The notes beneath the pieces are model-generated. The model did no database searches and was not told the origin of the DNA. It saw only the letters and a list, made by a program, of their open reading frames with translations. A stretch of DNA of 64,000 nt, from positions 62,001-126,000 of the forward strand of contig NZ_SMSJ01000004.1 in the NCBI RefSeq assembly GCF_004355005.1, written 5' to 3'. This DNA comes from Dankookia rubra. GTDB lineage: Bacteria; Pseudomonadota; Alphaproteobacteria; Acetobacterales; Acetobacteraceae. Positions 8,351 through 16,849 of this stretch are shown here, one piece after another (within the stretch, counting starts at the first letter, position 1; every line of letters begins with the position of its first letter). The translations under genes were made by a program, and so were the position numbers.

Positions 8351-8405
8351 GCGGCCGGCAGGCTAGCCCCGCCGCCGGCCGCACGATACGCCCCGGCCCG
8401 AAGCG

Positions 8406-9206
8406 TCAGGCGAGCGCGATCGCCCGGCCCGGGCCGCCGGTGCCGCCGGCGATCTTCGGCGCGCCGGCGACGATCGTCGCCCCGGTGGCCGGCAGTTGGC
8501 CGAGATTGGCGGCGCATTCGAGACCCCATTTCCCCGCCCCCAGCCAAGCGACATGGAAGGCGAAGTCGGGCGAGCTGCCATGGTCGAGCGAGAGCGTGTC
8601 CACCGCCACGCCCGCCGCGCCGCGGCCGAGCAGCAGCGGCGCCACATCGGGCCGGAAGCCGGGGAAGCGGAGCTTGCCCCCGGCATCGGCGTTGCGGAAG
8701 CGGGGCGTGCCCACATGCGCGTCCCAGCCTGCATTCAGCGCGAGGCAGGCGCCCTGCGGGATGCGGCCATGCGACGCCTCATGCGCCGCGATGTCCTCGG
8801 GCGTCACCTGGTAGTCCGGCTCGGCCGCGGCCTTGGCGCGGACATCCAGCACCACCAGCGGGCAGACCAGCTGCGCGACGGGAATGGCATCGACCGGGGC
8901 ACCGCCCGCGCTGAAATGCAGCGGCGCGTCGAAATGCGTCCCGACATGCTCGACATAGGATAGCCGATGCATGTTGTAGCCGTCCTTGGCCAGGACGTTG
9001 ACCTGCTCCATCTCGATCGCCGGGCTGCCGCCGAAAGTCGGGAAGGAGGGCGAGAGCGCATGCGTCAGGTCGACCACGCGTGATATGCCGGCGGTCCGCA
9101 CCGGCTGGGCCATGGCCGGAGCGGCGGCCGCCGCGGCGACCGCTGCCAGGACTCCCCGGCGGCCGAGCTTCGCCGCCACTGTCCGCATGATGCAGGCATC
9201 GCACAT
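8406..9206 (-). CDS. Cyclase-family (kynurenine formamidase-like) hydrolase with Tat-type signal
   Basis: The 266-residue protein begins with a twin-arginine-like signal (KLGRRGVLAAVAAAAAAPAMA near residues 14-34), so it is probably exported folded. The mature part is a cyclase/KynB-like metal hydrolase: HVGTHFDAPLHF near 84-95 is the H-x-G-T-H-x-D-x-P-x-H metal motif. Relatives hydrolyse amides or esters such as N-formylkynurenine. The ATG at 9206 follows GGGGAGGGGAAGG. It lies between the glutathione peroxidase and TauE genes, 55 bases from each. The natural substrate is unknown. Confidence 0.82.
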   Translation of the reverse strand: MCDACIMRTVAAKLGRRGVLAAVAAAAAAPAMAQPVRTAGISRVVDLTHALSPSFPTFGGSPAIEMEQVNVLAKDGYNMHRLSYVEHVGTHFDAPLHFSAGGAPVDAIPVAQLVCPLVVLDVRAKAAAEPDYQVTPEDIAAHEASHGRIPQGACLALNAGWDAHVGTPRFRNADAGGKLRFPGFRPDVAPLLLGRGAAGVAVDTLSLDHGSSPDFAFHVAWLGAGKWGLECAANLGQLPATGATIVAGAPKIAGGTGGPGRAIALA

Positions 9207-9261
9207 GGCCTTCCCCTCCCCGATCTGCGCGGGGAGGCTAGACCATGCGGCGGCCCTAGTT

Positions 9262-9816
9262 CTACGCCGCAGGCTTCGCCAGCACGGCCTCGATCGCCTG
9301 GACCAGTTCGCGCGAGTCCGGTCCGGTCTGAGTGGCGAAGCCGCGCACCGTGCGGCCGTCCCGCGCCACCAGGTACTTGTGGAAGTTCCAGCGCGGCGGA
9401 CCGCCGCCGCGCTCCGCCAGGAAGGCAAAGACCGGCGCCGCCTGCGCGCCGCGGACGTGGGAAACCGTCGTCATCGGGAATTCGACGTTGTAGTTGGTCT
9501 CGCAGAAATCCTTGATCTTCTTGTTGTCGAAGGATTCCTGGTTGAAGTCCTGCGAGGGCACGCCGAGCACCACCAGGCCGCGCGGGCCGTAGGTCTCGTG
9601 CAGCCTCTGCAGCCCGGCATATTGCGGCGTATAGCCGCAGAAGCTGGCGGTGTTCACCACCAGCACCGCCTTGCCGCGATAGTCCGAGAGCGCGAGCGGC
9701 CCGCCCTCGATCGCCTCCATGCGGAAGTCATACAGGCTGGCCGAGGCCGCGCTCGCGCCGCCCGCCATCAGCGCGCCCCCGAAGAGGACCGCCGCACGTC
9801 TGGTCAGCTCAACCAT
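9262..9816 (-). CDS. Glutathione peroxidase family protein, exported
   Basis: This thiol peroxidase of 184 residues reduces peroxides. The catalytic Cys lies in NTASFCGYTPQY near residues 55-66 (Cys rather than selenocysteine), and WNFHKYLV near 142-149 carries the conserved Trp and Asn. Residues 1-27 (LTRRAAVLFGGALMAGG) look like a twin-arginine or Sec signal, so it should act in the periplasm. Its ATG overlaps the stop of the upstream molybdoenzyme gene by 8 bases, which implies translational coupling. Periplasmic GPx proteins more often use thioredoxin-like reductants than glutathione; the donor is not evident here. Confidence 0.88.
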   Translation of the reverse strand: MVELTRRAAVLFGGALMAGGASAASASLYDFRMEAIEGGPLALSDYRGKAVLVVNTASFCGYTPQYAGLQRLHETYGPRGLVVLGVPSQDFNQESFDNKKIKDFCETNYNVEFPMTTVSHVRGAQAAPVFAFLAERGGGPPRWNFHKYLVARDGRTVRGFATQTGPDSRELVQAIEAVLAKPAA

Positions 9817-10483
9817 ACCGCTCCTCCGCCCAGGGGTCGCCGTTGTTGTGGTAGCCGCGGACCTCCCAGAAGCCGGGCCGGTCGTCCCGCAGCAACTCGA
9901 TCCGGGTGACCCATTTCGGGCTCTTCCAGAAATAGAGGCGCGGCAGCACCACGCGCACCGGGCCACCATGCTGGCGGGTGAGCGGCGCGCCTTCCCAGGA
10001 ATGCGCCAGCAGGACCTCGTCCGCCACGAACTCGGACAGCGGCACGTTGGTGGTGTAGCCGTCATAGGAAGTGAAGGAGACGAAGCGCGCCTCCTCCTTC
10101 GGCCGCGCCATGGCGATCAGGTCCTTCGCCCGAACGCCCTGCCAGTGGTTGTTGTAGCGCGACCACTGGGTGACGCAGTGGATGTCGTTGACCAATTCGG
10201 TCTGCGGCAGGGCCATGAATTCCGGCAGGGTCAGGCGGACCGGGGCCTGGACCAGCCCCTCGACCCGCAGACGCCACTTGTCCGGCGAGACATCGGGCTG
10301 CACGCCGAGGTCGAGCACCGGCCAGTCCTTCACGAGTGTCTGGCCAGGGGGAAGGCGGTCGCGGCTGGGATCGAGCTGCGTCCCGGTCAGCAGGCGGCCG
10401 TCGCGGGCCCAGGCCTGCTTGGTCTCGACCAGCTTGTCCCGGATCCTGCCGGTCACGGGGACGGTCTCGTCTTCCTCTGCCAT
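9809..10483 (-). CDS. Sulfite-oxidase-fold molybdopterin oxidoreductase
   Basis: The 224-residue protein carries only the molybdopterin-binding domain of the sulfite oxidase fold. The Mo-ligating Cys lies in NDIHCVTQWSR near residues 103-113, and HGGPVRVVLPRLYFWKSPKW near 172-191 is a conserved cofactor-binding stretch. The usual C-terminal dimerisation domain is missing and no signal peptide is visible. I chose the ATG at 10483 because AGGAGAG precedes it by 4 bases; an ATG five codons upstream is weaker. It is coupled to the peroxidase gene, which suggests a redox-defence role, but the substrate is unknown. Confidence 0.8.
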   Translation of the reverse strand: MAEEDETVPVTGRIRDKLVETKQAWARDGRLLTGTQLDPSRDRLPPGQTLVKDWPVLDLGVQPDVSPDKWRLRVEGLVQAPVRLTLPEFMALPQTELVNDIHCVTQWSRYNNHWQGVRAKDLIAMARPKEEARFVSFTSYDGYTTNVPLSEFVADEVLLAHSWEGAPLTRQHGGPVRVVLPRLYFWKSPKWVTRIELLRDDRPGFWEVRGYHNNGDPWAEERYG

Positions 10484-10550
10484 CGCGCTCTCCTGCATCT
10501 CCTTACGTGCCGATCACGGCGGCGGATGCAAGGGGGAGGCTCGAGCGGAC

Positions 10551-11036
10551 CTACCCCCGGTTCCGCATCAGCCGCGCCTTGTCGCGCGCCCAGTCGCGCT
10601 CGGCAATGGCATTGCGCTTGTCGTGCTTCTTGCGGCCCTCGGAGACGCCGAGCACCACCTTGGCGATGCCCTTGTCGTTGAAATGGATCTGCAGCGGCAC
10701 GATGGTGGCGCCGTCCCGGGCGATGGCGCCGATCAGCTCGTTCACCTGCTTCTTGTGCAGCAGCAGCTTGCGCGGCCTGCCCGGCTCGAACTTCGCCACC
10801 GTGCTGCCGGCCTGCCATTCCGGGATGGTGCAGCCGAACAGGTAAAGCGCGCCGTCACGCTCGCCCGCCCAGGCCTCGGACAGGGTGGCGCGGCCGGCGC
10901 GGAGCGACTTCACCTCCGGCCCCACCAGCACCAGGCCGGCCTCCATCGTCTCGCCGATGGTGTAGTCGTAGCGCGCCCGGCGGTTCTGCGAGGCGATGCC
11001 GTGCGAGATCAGGGTCTTCTTCTTGGGCTCGGCCAT
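10551..11036 (-). CDS. smpB: SsrA-binding protein SmpB
   Basis: SmpB binds tmRNA and delivers it to stalled ribosomes for trans-translation. The 161-residue length is normal. Family features include ASQNRRARYDY near residues 15-25, GPEVKSLRAG near 39-48 and the basic C-terminal tail GRKKHDKRNAIAERDWARDK, which enters the empty mRNA channel. It starts 4 bases after dapA on the same strand. The tmRNA gene itself is not in this window. Confidence 0.96.
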   Translation of the reverse strand: MAEPKKKTLISHGIASQNRRARYDYTIGETMEAGLVLVGPEVKSLRAGRATLSEAWAGERDGALYLFGCTIPEWQAGSTVAKFEPGRPRKLLLHKKQVNELIGAIARDGATIVPLQIHFNDKGIAKVVLGVSEGRKKHDKRNAIAERDWARDKARLMRNRG

Positions 11037-11040
11037 GAGG

Positions 11041-11919
11041 TCAGTTCAGGAGTCCGACGGAGATCATCGCCTCGCGCACCCGCGCCTTGGTCGCGGCGGC
11101 GACCGGGGCCATCGGCAGGCGGCAATGGTCGGCGGTCTTGCCAAGCAGGCTGGCGGCGTACTTCACCGGGCCGGGCGAGGTTTCGCAGAACATCGCGTCG
11201 TGCAGCGGCACCAACCGGTCCTGGATCGCCATCGCCTCGCCGATCCGCCCGGCGCGCCAGGCTTGGTGCATCTCGGCGCAAAGGCGCGGCGCGACGTTCG
11301 CGGTCACGCTGATGCAGCCATGTCCGCCAGACGCGCTGAAGGACACCGCCAGATGGTCCTCGCCCGACAACTGGATGAAGTCCGCGCCGCAGGCGCGCTT
11401 GGTGTGCAGCGGCCGGGCCAGGTTGCCGGTCGAGTCCTTCACGCCGACGATGTTCCGGTGCTTCGCCAGCCGCGCCATGGTCTCGACCGACATGTCGATC
11501 ACGCTGCGCCCGGGGATGTTGTAGATAAAGAGCGGCAGGTCCGCCGCATCGGCGATGGCGGTGTAGTGCAGGAACAGGCCTTCCTGGGTCGGCTTGTTGT
11601 AGTAGGGCGTCACCACAAGCGTCGCGTCCGCACCGGCCTTCTTGGCATGCCGGGCAAAGTCGATCGCCTCGGCGGTACTGTTGCTGCCGGCGCCGGCGAT
11701 GACGGGCACGCGGCCGCGTGCGGTCTCGACGCAGATCTCGACGACCCGCTTGTGCTCGTCGTGGCTCAGCGTCGGGCTCTCGCCGGTGGTGCCGACCGGG
11801 ATCAGGCCTTCCGTCCCCTCGGCGATCTGCCACTCGACGAATTCAGAGAAGGCCTTCTCGTCCAGGGACCCGTCGGCACGCATCGGCGTGATCAACGCGA
11901 CCATCGATCCCTTGAACAT
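11041..11919 (-). CDS. dapA: 4-hydroxy-tetrahydrodipicolinate synthase
   Basis: DapA condenses pyruvate with aspartate semialdehyde in lysine and diaminopimelate synthesis. The 292-residue TIM-barrel protein has the Schiff-base lysine K161 (VGVKDSTGN), the catalytic Tyr Y133 (FIYNIPGR), the TTGES turn (44-48) and R138, in the same positions as in E. coli. GGAGGAAAGCCAG precedes the ATG at 11919. It is the first gene of a minus-strand run dapA-smpB and is divergent from slt. Confidence 0.95.
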   Translation of the reverse strand: MFKGSMVALITPMRADGSLDEKAFSEFVEWQIAEGTEGLIPVGTTGESPTLSHDEHKRVVEICVETARGRVPVIAGAGSNSTAEAIDFARHAKKAGADATLVVTPYYNKPTQEGLFLHYTAIADAADLPLFIYNIPGRSVIDMSVETMARLAKHRNIVGVKDSTGNLARPLHTKRACGADFIQLSGEDHLAVSFSASGGHGCISVTANVAPRLCAEMHQAWRAGRIGEAMAIQDRLVPLHDAMFCETSPGPVKYAASLLGKTADHCRLPMAPVAAATKARVREAMISVGLLN

Positions 11920-12098
11920 CTGGCTTTCCTCCGGAAGGGCCGGCTCTGCCCATCGTGGCCGGGCGCACGTGTCCCGGCATGGCAGGCGTAGCCGGGGCGG
12001 AGAACCTAGTCATCGGGGGTTCCAGGGGCAAGGGCGGCGGCGACCCGGACGCGCGGATCGGTCACACACCGGCACCGTTTTTGCCCTAATAAGCACCC

Positions 12099-14087
12099 AT
12101 GCGCCGCCGCTCCCTGCTCGCCCTGCCCCTGCTCGTCCCTGCCACGGCCGTCGCCCAGCCGGCCGCCCTGGCGGGCGCCGAGGCCGCACGCCTCGCCGGC
12201 CGCCAGGCCATGGCCCTGGCTCAGGCCCAGCGCTGGGCGGAGGCCGAGGCGGCGGCGCAGTCCGCCGACCCGCTGATCCGCAAATACGTCACCTGGCTGC
12301 GCCTGCAGCAGCGTGGCCAGGCCGCCGGCGCGGCGGAGCTGATCGGCTTCGCCCTCGGCAACCCCGATTGGCCCGGCCAGGACATGCTCGGCCGCCGGGT
12401 CGAGGAAGCCTTGGCCTTCGACCCCGACGACGACCTGGCCACCCAGTGGTTCGCCGCCCGGGCGCCGCGCAGCCTGGACGGCTACCAGCGCCTGGCGGAT
12501 ACCCTCGCCCGGGCCGGCCGAGCCGCCGAGGCGACCAGGGTCCTCCGCACCGGCTGGGCCGAGGCGCCGCCCGATCCGGTAGCCGAGGCCGCCTACCTCA
12601 CCCGCAACGCCGCCAGCCTGACCCCGGCCGAGCACGAACGCCGCTTCGACCGCTTGGCCCTGGCCCGCGACACCGCCGCGGCGGCGCGGGCGATGCCCTA
12701 CCTGGACCCGGCCCGGCAGGGCAATGCCGCCGCGCGCCTCGCCTATGCCGCCGACCGGCCGGATGCCGACGCCCCCGGGATCGCCGCCGCGGCGCCGGCC
12801 GATGCCGGGCTGACGCTCGAGCGCGCCCGCTGGCTGCGCCGGCGCGAGCAGGACCAGGAGGCCGCCGGGGCCTTTGCCGCCGGTGCGCGGCTGATCCCCT
12901 TCCCCGCTCCGGATTCCGCCCGCGCCGCCTGGGCGGAGCGGCAGGTCCTCGCCCGTAAGCTGCTCCGCCTCGGCGACCCTCGCGCCGCCTACGGCGTCGC
13001 CGCCGGCCATGGGATTACGGCGCCCGGGGAAGCGCGGCAGGACGCCGAATTCCTCGCCGGCTTCATCGCGCTCCGCTTCCTGCGCGATGCCCCTGCCGCC
13101 GAGCGCCACTTCGCCCGGCTCGGCGAGAACAGCCGCAGCGTCATCACCCGCGCGCGCAGCCTCTACTGGCAGGGTCGCGCGGCGGAGGCGCAGGGCGCCG
13201 GCGGCCGGGCTCGGGAGCGCTACAGGGCCGCGGCCGACTTTCCCCTCGCCTTCTATGGCCAGCTCGCCGCGGTGACGCTGGGCGAGGACGGCGCGGCCCT
13301 CTCCGCCCGCATCGCCCGCGCCCCGGCGCCGCAGCCCTCCGCCGCCCAGGCCGAGGCCTTCGCGGCGCGCGAGCCGGCCCAGCTGGTGCTGGCCATGGCC
13401 GACCTTGGCGAGAGCCGCCGCGCCCGCCCCTTCCTGCTGCGGCTGGAGGAGCTCTCCGCCGACCCGGCGGAGAAGGTGCTGGCCGCCCGGCTGGCCCAGC
13501 GCATAGGCCGGCCCGACCATGCCGTCTGGGTCGTCCGCCGCGCCGGTGCCGGCGGATTGATGGCGCTCGCCGAGGGCTGGCCCGCCCCCTATCCTGCCCC
13601 GGCCGAGGGGCCGGAGCCGGCCCTGGTCTTCGGCATCACCCGGCAGGAAAGCAATTTCGACCCCGAGGCGGTCTCCTCCGCCAATGCCCGCGGGCTCATG
13701 CAGCTGCTGCCCACGACCGCGACCGGTGTGGCCAAGCGGCTCGGGCTGCGGCATCAGGTGGGGATGCTGACCACCGACCCGCCGCACAACATGCGCCTCG
13801 GCGCCGCCTATCTGGACCAGCTGCTGGTCCGCTTCGGCGGTACCCTCCCCTTCGCCATCGCCGGCTACAATGCCGGGCCGGGCCGGGTGGACGAATGGCT
13901 CGGCACCTATGGCGACCCGCGCGCCGGCGGCGTCGCCATGCTCGACTGGATGGAGCAGATCCCCTTCGGCGAGACCCGCAACTACGTCCAGCGGGTCATC
14001 GAGAACATGGCGATCTACCGCGCGCTCGACGCGCGGTCCGTGGGGCTGGAACACCCGATGACGCAGTGGCTGCGGGCGCCGGCCTGA
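12099..14087 (+). CDS. slt: Soluble lytic murein transglycosylase
   Basis: This periplasmic enzyme cleaves peptidoglycan with formation of 1,6-anhydro-MurNAc. The 662-residue protein has a signal peptide (residues 1-19), a long helical superhelix (about 20-490) and a C-terminal SLT domain. The catalytic acid is E517 in ITRQESNFDP, followed by SSANARGLMQLLP (534-546) and the substrate-binding YNAGPGRV. A TAATAA box at 12087-12092 ends only 6 bases before the ATG, so the transcript could be nearly leaderless. Its stop overlaps the next start (TGATG). Confidence 0.92.
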   Translation: MRRRSLLALPLLVPATAVAQPAALAGAEAARLAGRQAMALAQAQRWAEAEAAAQSADPLIRKYVTWLRLQQRGQAAGAAELIGFALGNPDWPGQDMLGRRVEEALAFDPDDDLATQWFAARAPRSLDGYQRLADTLARAGRAAEATRVLRTGWAEAPPDPVAEAAYLTRNAASLTPAEHERRFDRLALARDTAAAARAMPYLDPARQGNAAARLAYAADRPDADAPGIAAAAPADAGLTLERARWLRRREQDQEAAGAFAAGARLIPFPAPDSARAAWAERQVLARKLLRLGDPRAAYGVAAGHGITAPGEARQDAEFLAGFIALRFLRDAPAAERHFARLGENSRSVITRARSLYWQGRAAEAQGAGGRARERYRAAADFPLAFYGQLAAVTLGEDGAALSARIARAPAPQPSAAQAEAFAAREPAQLVLAMADLGESRRARPFLLRLEELSADPAEKVLAARLAQRIGRPDHAVWVVRRAGAGGLMALAEGWPAPYPAPAEGPEPALVFGITRQESNFDPEAVSSANARGLMQLLPTTATGVAKRLGLRHQVGMLTTDPPHNMRLGAAYLDQLLVRFGGTLPFAIAGYNAGPGRVDEWLGTYGDPRAGGVAMLDWMEQIPFGETRNYVQRVIENMAIYRALDARSVGLEHPMTQWLRAPA

Positions 14088-14932
14088 TGGAACCCCGCCG
14101 CCGCGTGGTCAGCGCCCGGGACGGGCTGCGCCTGGCCGCGCTGGACTGGGCGGGGCCGGCGCATGCCACGCCGCTGCTCTGCCTCTCCGGCATCTCCCGC
14201 TCCGGGCTCGACTTCGTCCATGTCGCCGAGCATTTCGCCGGGACGCGACGCATCGTGGCGCTGGACTATGCCGGGCATGGCGAGAGCGGGCGTGCCGCCT
14301 CCCCCGGCCGCTATGCGCCGCAGCTCGCGGTGGGCGACGTGCTGGACGCGATGGCGGCGCTCGGCCTGCACCGCGTTGCGCTGCTCGGCACCAGCTTCGG
14401 CGGCATCCTCGGCATGGCGCTCGGCACCATGCGGCCCGGCGTGCTGGCCGGGCTGGCGCTGAACGACACCGGCCCGGTGCTGCAGCAGGGCGGGCTCGAT
14501 GCCATCGGCGAGATCATCGGCCGCGACACGGGCTTCGGCTCGCTGGAGGAGGCCGTGGCCTTCCTCAAGGCCCGGCTGCCGCCGCTCGGCATCACCGAGG
14601 CCGGCTGGCCCGAGGTGGCGGACCGCACCTACAAGCGCGGCGAGGATGGGCGATGGCACCCGCGCTGGGACATCCGCATTGTCGATATCCTGCCGAAGGA
14701 CGGCGGTGCCGCGCCCGACCTCTGGCCCTTCTTCCGCGCCATTCCGCCGGTCCCGAGCCTGCTGGTCTGGGGGCAGGAGAGCTCGGTGCTCTCGGCCCGG
14801 ACGGTCCAGGCGATGCGCGCGGCGCGGCCGGAGCTGGCGCTCTGCTCGCTGCCCGGCATCGGCCATGCGCCCGGCCTCGGCGAGCCCGCGGCGCTGGCGG
14901 CGATCGGCCGCTGGCTGGCCCGGATGCCGTGA
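14087..14932 (+). CDS. Alpha/beta hydrolase
   Basis: The protein has 281 residues with an alpha/beta-hydrolase fold. The nucleophile elbow is GTSFGG near residues 104-109, [11 protein letters not shown] near 58-68 matches the family, and the catalytic His lies in GIGHAPG near 258-264. No signal peptide is visible, so it is probably cytoplasmic. The start overlaps the slt stop by one base (TGATG) and its own stop overlaps the pgpA start (GTGA), so the three genes are translationally coupled. The substrate is unknown. Confidence 0.85.
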   Translation: MEPRRRVVSARDGLRLAALDWAGPAHATPLLCLSGISRSGLDFVHVAEHFAGTRRIVALDYAGHGESGRAASPGRYAPQLAVGDVLDAMAALGLHRVALLGTSFGGILGMALGTMRPGVLAGLALNDTGPVLQQGGLDAIGEIIGRDTGFGSLEEAVAFLKARLPPLGITEAGWPEVADRTYKRGEDGRWHPRWDIRIVDILPKDGGAAPDLWPFFRAIPPVPSLLVWGQESSVLSARTVQAMRAARPELALCSLPGIGHAPGLGEPAALAAIGRWLARMP

Positions 14933-15393
14933 GTCCCGGCCAGGACCTGGCCTATGCGGTCGCCACGCTCGGCGGCATCGGCCGGTTGCGGCCGGCGCCT
15001 GGCAGCTGGGGCTCGGCGGCGGTGCTGCCGGCGGTGCTGCTGGGCCCGCTGGCCTGCCTCGGCCTGGCGCTGCTGCTGACCGCGGCCGGTCTTTGGGCGA
15101 CGTGGCGGCTGCTGGGCGACGACACCACCGCCGACCCGTCCTGGGTGGTGGTGGACGAGGGCGCCGGGCAATTGCTGGCCCTCGCCGCCTTGCCCGCGGG
15201 CGCCGGAGGCTTTGGCTTGCTGCTGGCCTTCCTGCTGTTCCGCATCTTCGACATCACCAAGCCCGGCCCGGTCGGCTGGGCCGACCGGCAGCACGGCGCG
15301 CGCGGCGTGATGCTGGACGACATCATCGCCGGCGCCCTGGCCGCGGCGCTGGTCCTGCTCGCCCGCGCCACCCTGCCGGAAGGACTGCTCTGA
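14929..15393 (+). CDS. pgpA: Phosphatidylglycerophosphatase A
   Basis: PgpA dephosphorylates phosphatidylglycerophosphate to phosphatidylglycerol at the inner membrane. The 154-residue protein has the family elements [10 protein letters not shown] near residues 25-34, VVDEGAGQ near 74-81, and [12 protein letters not shown] with MLDDIIAG further on; the acidic D/E residues there are the catalytic metal ligands. Three hydrophobic helices are visible. The GTG start at 14929 overlaps the upstream stop as GTGA, and the C-terminal stop overlaps the pncC start as TGATG. Confidence 0.9.
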   Translation: MSPGQDLAYAVATLGGIGRLRPAPGSWGSAAVLPAVLLGPLACLGLALLLTAAGLWATWRLLGDDTTADPSWVVVDEGAGQLLALAALPAGAGGFGLLLAFLLFRIFDITKPGPVGWADRQHGARGVMLDDIIAGALAAALVLLARATLPEGLL

Positions 15394-15884
15394 TGCTGCC
15401 GCAAGCCACATTGGACGAGGCGCGCGACCTGCTGGCGCTGCTGCAATCGCGCGGGATGACCCTGGCCACCGCCGAGAGCTGCACCGGCGGGCTGATCGCC
15501 GCGGCGCTCACCGCCATCGCCGGCAGCTCGGCCGTCGTCACGCATGGCTTCGTCACCTATTCGAACGAGGCGAAGCGCGACCTGCTCGGCATCCCCTGGG
15601 GGATGATCGAGGGGTATGGCGCGGTCAGCGATGCGGTGGCGCGGCGGATGGCGGAAGGCGCGCTGGCCCGCAGCGGTGCCGGTGTCGCTGTGAGCTGCAC
15701 CGGGATCGCCGGGCCGGGCGGCGCGATGCCGGGCAAGCCGGTGGGGCTGGTGCACATGGCCGTGGCCGTACCGGGCGAGACGCGGGCGCTGCGCCGGGTC
15801 TTCCCCGGCGACCGCACCGCCGTGCGTGCGGCCACGGTCGCCGAGGTCTTCGCGCTGGTGCGCGGGCTGCTCACTCCGCGCTGA
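15393..15884 (+). CDS. pncC: Nicotinamide-nucleotide amidohydrolase (CinA C-terminal family)
   Basis: PncC deamidates nicotinamide mononucleotide, returning it to NAD synthesis. The 163-residue stand-alone domain has [10 protein letters not shown] near residues 25-34 (the catalytic Ser-Cys region), [14 protein letters not shown] near 52-65, and [10 protein letters not shown] near 100-109. It lacks the N-terminal CinA/MocF domain, as usual in alphaproteobacteria. The start overlaps pgpA (TGATG). The 3' end overlaps the convergent Bug receptor gene by 14 bases. Confidence 0.9.
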   Translation: MLPQATLDEARDLLALLQSRGMTLATAESCTGGLIAAALTAIAGSSAVVTHGFVTYSNEAKRDLLGIPWGMIEGYGAVSDAVARRMAEGALARSGAGVAVSCTGIAGPGGAMPGKPVGLVHMAVAVPGETRALRRVFPGDRTAVRAATVAEVFALVRGLLTPR

Positions 15885-16848
15885 GACCGCGCGCCGTGAT
15901 CAGGCCGCGCCAGGCCGCGATCTCCTCGACGACCAGGGCGCGGGTCGCGGTCGGGGCGCTGGGGTCGACCTCGCCATCGGTCAGCTCCTCGAGCTTCGTC
16001 CGCACCGCGGGCTGGGCCAGGCTGCGCAGCAGCGCGGCATGGACCGCGGCGATGACCGGCGCGGGCGTCGCGGCCGGGGCGGCGAGGCCGGCCCATGTAT
16101 AGCTGCGGAAGTCGGGAAAGCCGGATGCGGCCACGGTCGGGATCGCCGGGAAGCGGCCGCTGCGCCGGTCGGCGGTCACCCCCAGGCCGCGCAGCTTCGG
16201 GTCCTGCAGCAGGCCCATGGCGCCGACCGAGGTGCTGACCATGAGCGGCAGCTCGCCGCCCAGCACGGCGGTGATCCCGGCGACATCGCTGCGATAGGGT
16301 ACCTGGCCCATCTCGATCCCCGCGGCGGCGCTGAACAGCTCCCCGGTCAGGTGGTGCGACGATCCCGGGCCGAGCGTGCCGTATTGCACCGCGCCCGGCC
16401 TCGCCTTCGCCGCGGCGACCAGGGCGCGGAGGTCGCGGTAGGGTCCATCGGCGCGCGCCACCAGCACGAAGGCGTAGCGCAGCGCGACGCTGATCCAGGC
16501 GAAGCTGTCCACCGGGTCGAAGCCCGTGGCCTTGCCGAAGGCGGCCGCGACGCCGTGGCTGCCGGTCAGCAGGCCGAGGGTATGGCCATCGGCCGGCGCA
16601 CGGGCCAGGGCGGCGGAGGCGATGTTGCCGCCGGCGCCGGGACGCGGCTCGACCACCACCGGCCGGCCGAGCGCCTCGGCCAGCGGCGGCGCCAGGATCC
16701 GGCAGATGGTGTCCGCCGCGCCGCCGGCGCCGAAGCCGTGCAGCAGGGTGATGCTGCGGTCCGGCGCCCATCCCTGCCCCATCCCTTGGGCCCGCGCGAC
16801 GGCGGGCGCGGCCAGCGCCGTGAGCAGCAGCCGGCGCGCCAGCGCCAT
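15871..16848 (-). CDS. Tripartite-tricarboxylate-type (Bug) substrate-binding protein 1
   Basis: This 325-residue periplasmic receptor has a signal peptide (residues 1-20, ending ARAQ). Bug-family motifs are present: [18 protein letters not shown] near 33-50, [14 protein letters not shown] near 62-75 and [12 protein letters not shown] near 147-158. Such receptors bind small carboxylates. No TctA/TctB permease genes lie in the window. Its ATG is one base from the stop of the upstream beta-lactamase-fold gene, so the two probably form one transcript. It overlaps pncC tail to tail. Confidence 0.9.
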   Translation of the reverse strand: MALARRLLLTALAAPAVARAQGMGQGWAPDRSITLLHGFGAGGAADTICRILAPPLAEALGRPVVVEPRPGAGGNIASAALARAPADGHTLGLLTGSHGVAAAFGKATGFDPVDSFAWISVALRYAFVLVARADGPYRDLRALVAAAKARPGAVQYGTLGPGSSHHLTGELFSAAAGIEMGQVPYRSDVAGITAVLGGELPLMVSTSVGAMGLLQDPKLRGLGVTADRRSGRFPAIPTVAASGFPDFRSYTWAGLAAPAATPAPVIAAVHAALLRSLAQPAVRTKLEELTDGEVDPSAPTATRALVVEEIAAWRGLITARGLSAE

Positions 16849-16849
16849 G

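Noticed and set aside
12006-14054. Long minus-strand open frame of 682 codons opposite slt
   Set aside because: It mirrors slt exactly, is rich in Gly/Arg/Ala and shows no family motif; in GC-rich DNA the antisense frame of a real gene stays open by chance.
15871-15884. 14-base convergent overlap pncC/Bug 1, matched by a 14-base overlap at 55928-55941
   Set aside because: The equal lengths look striking but the sequences and partner genes differ, so coincidence in a compact genome is simplest.
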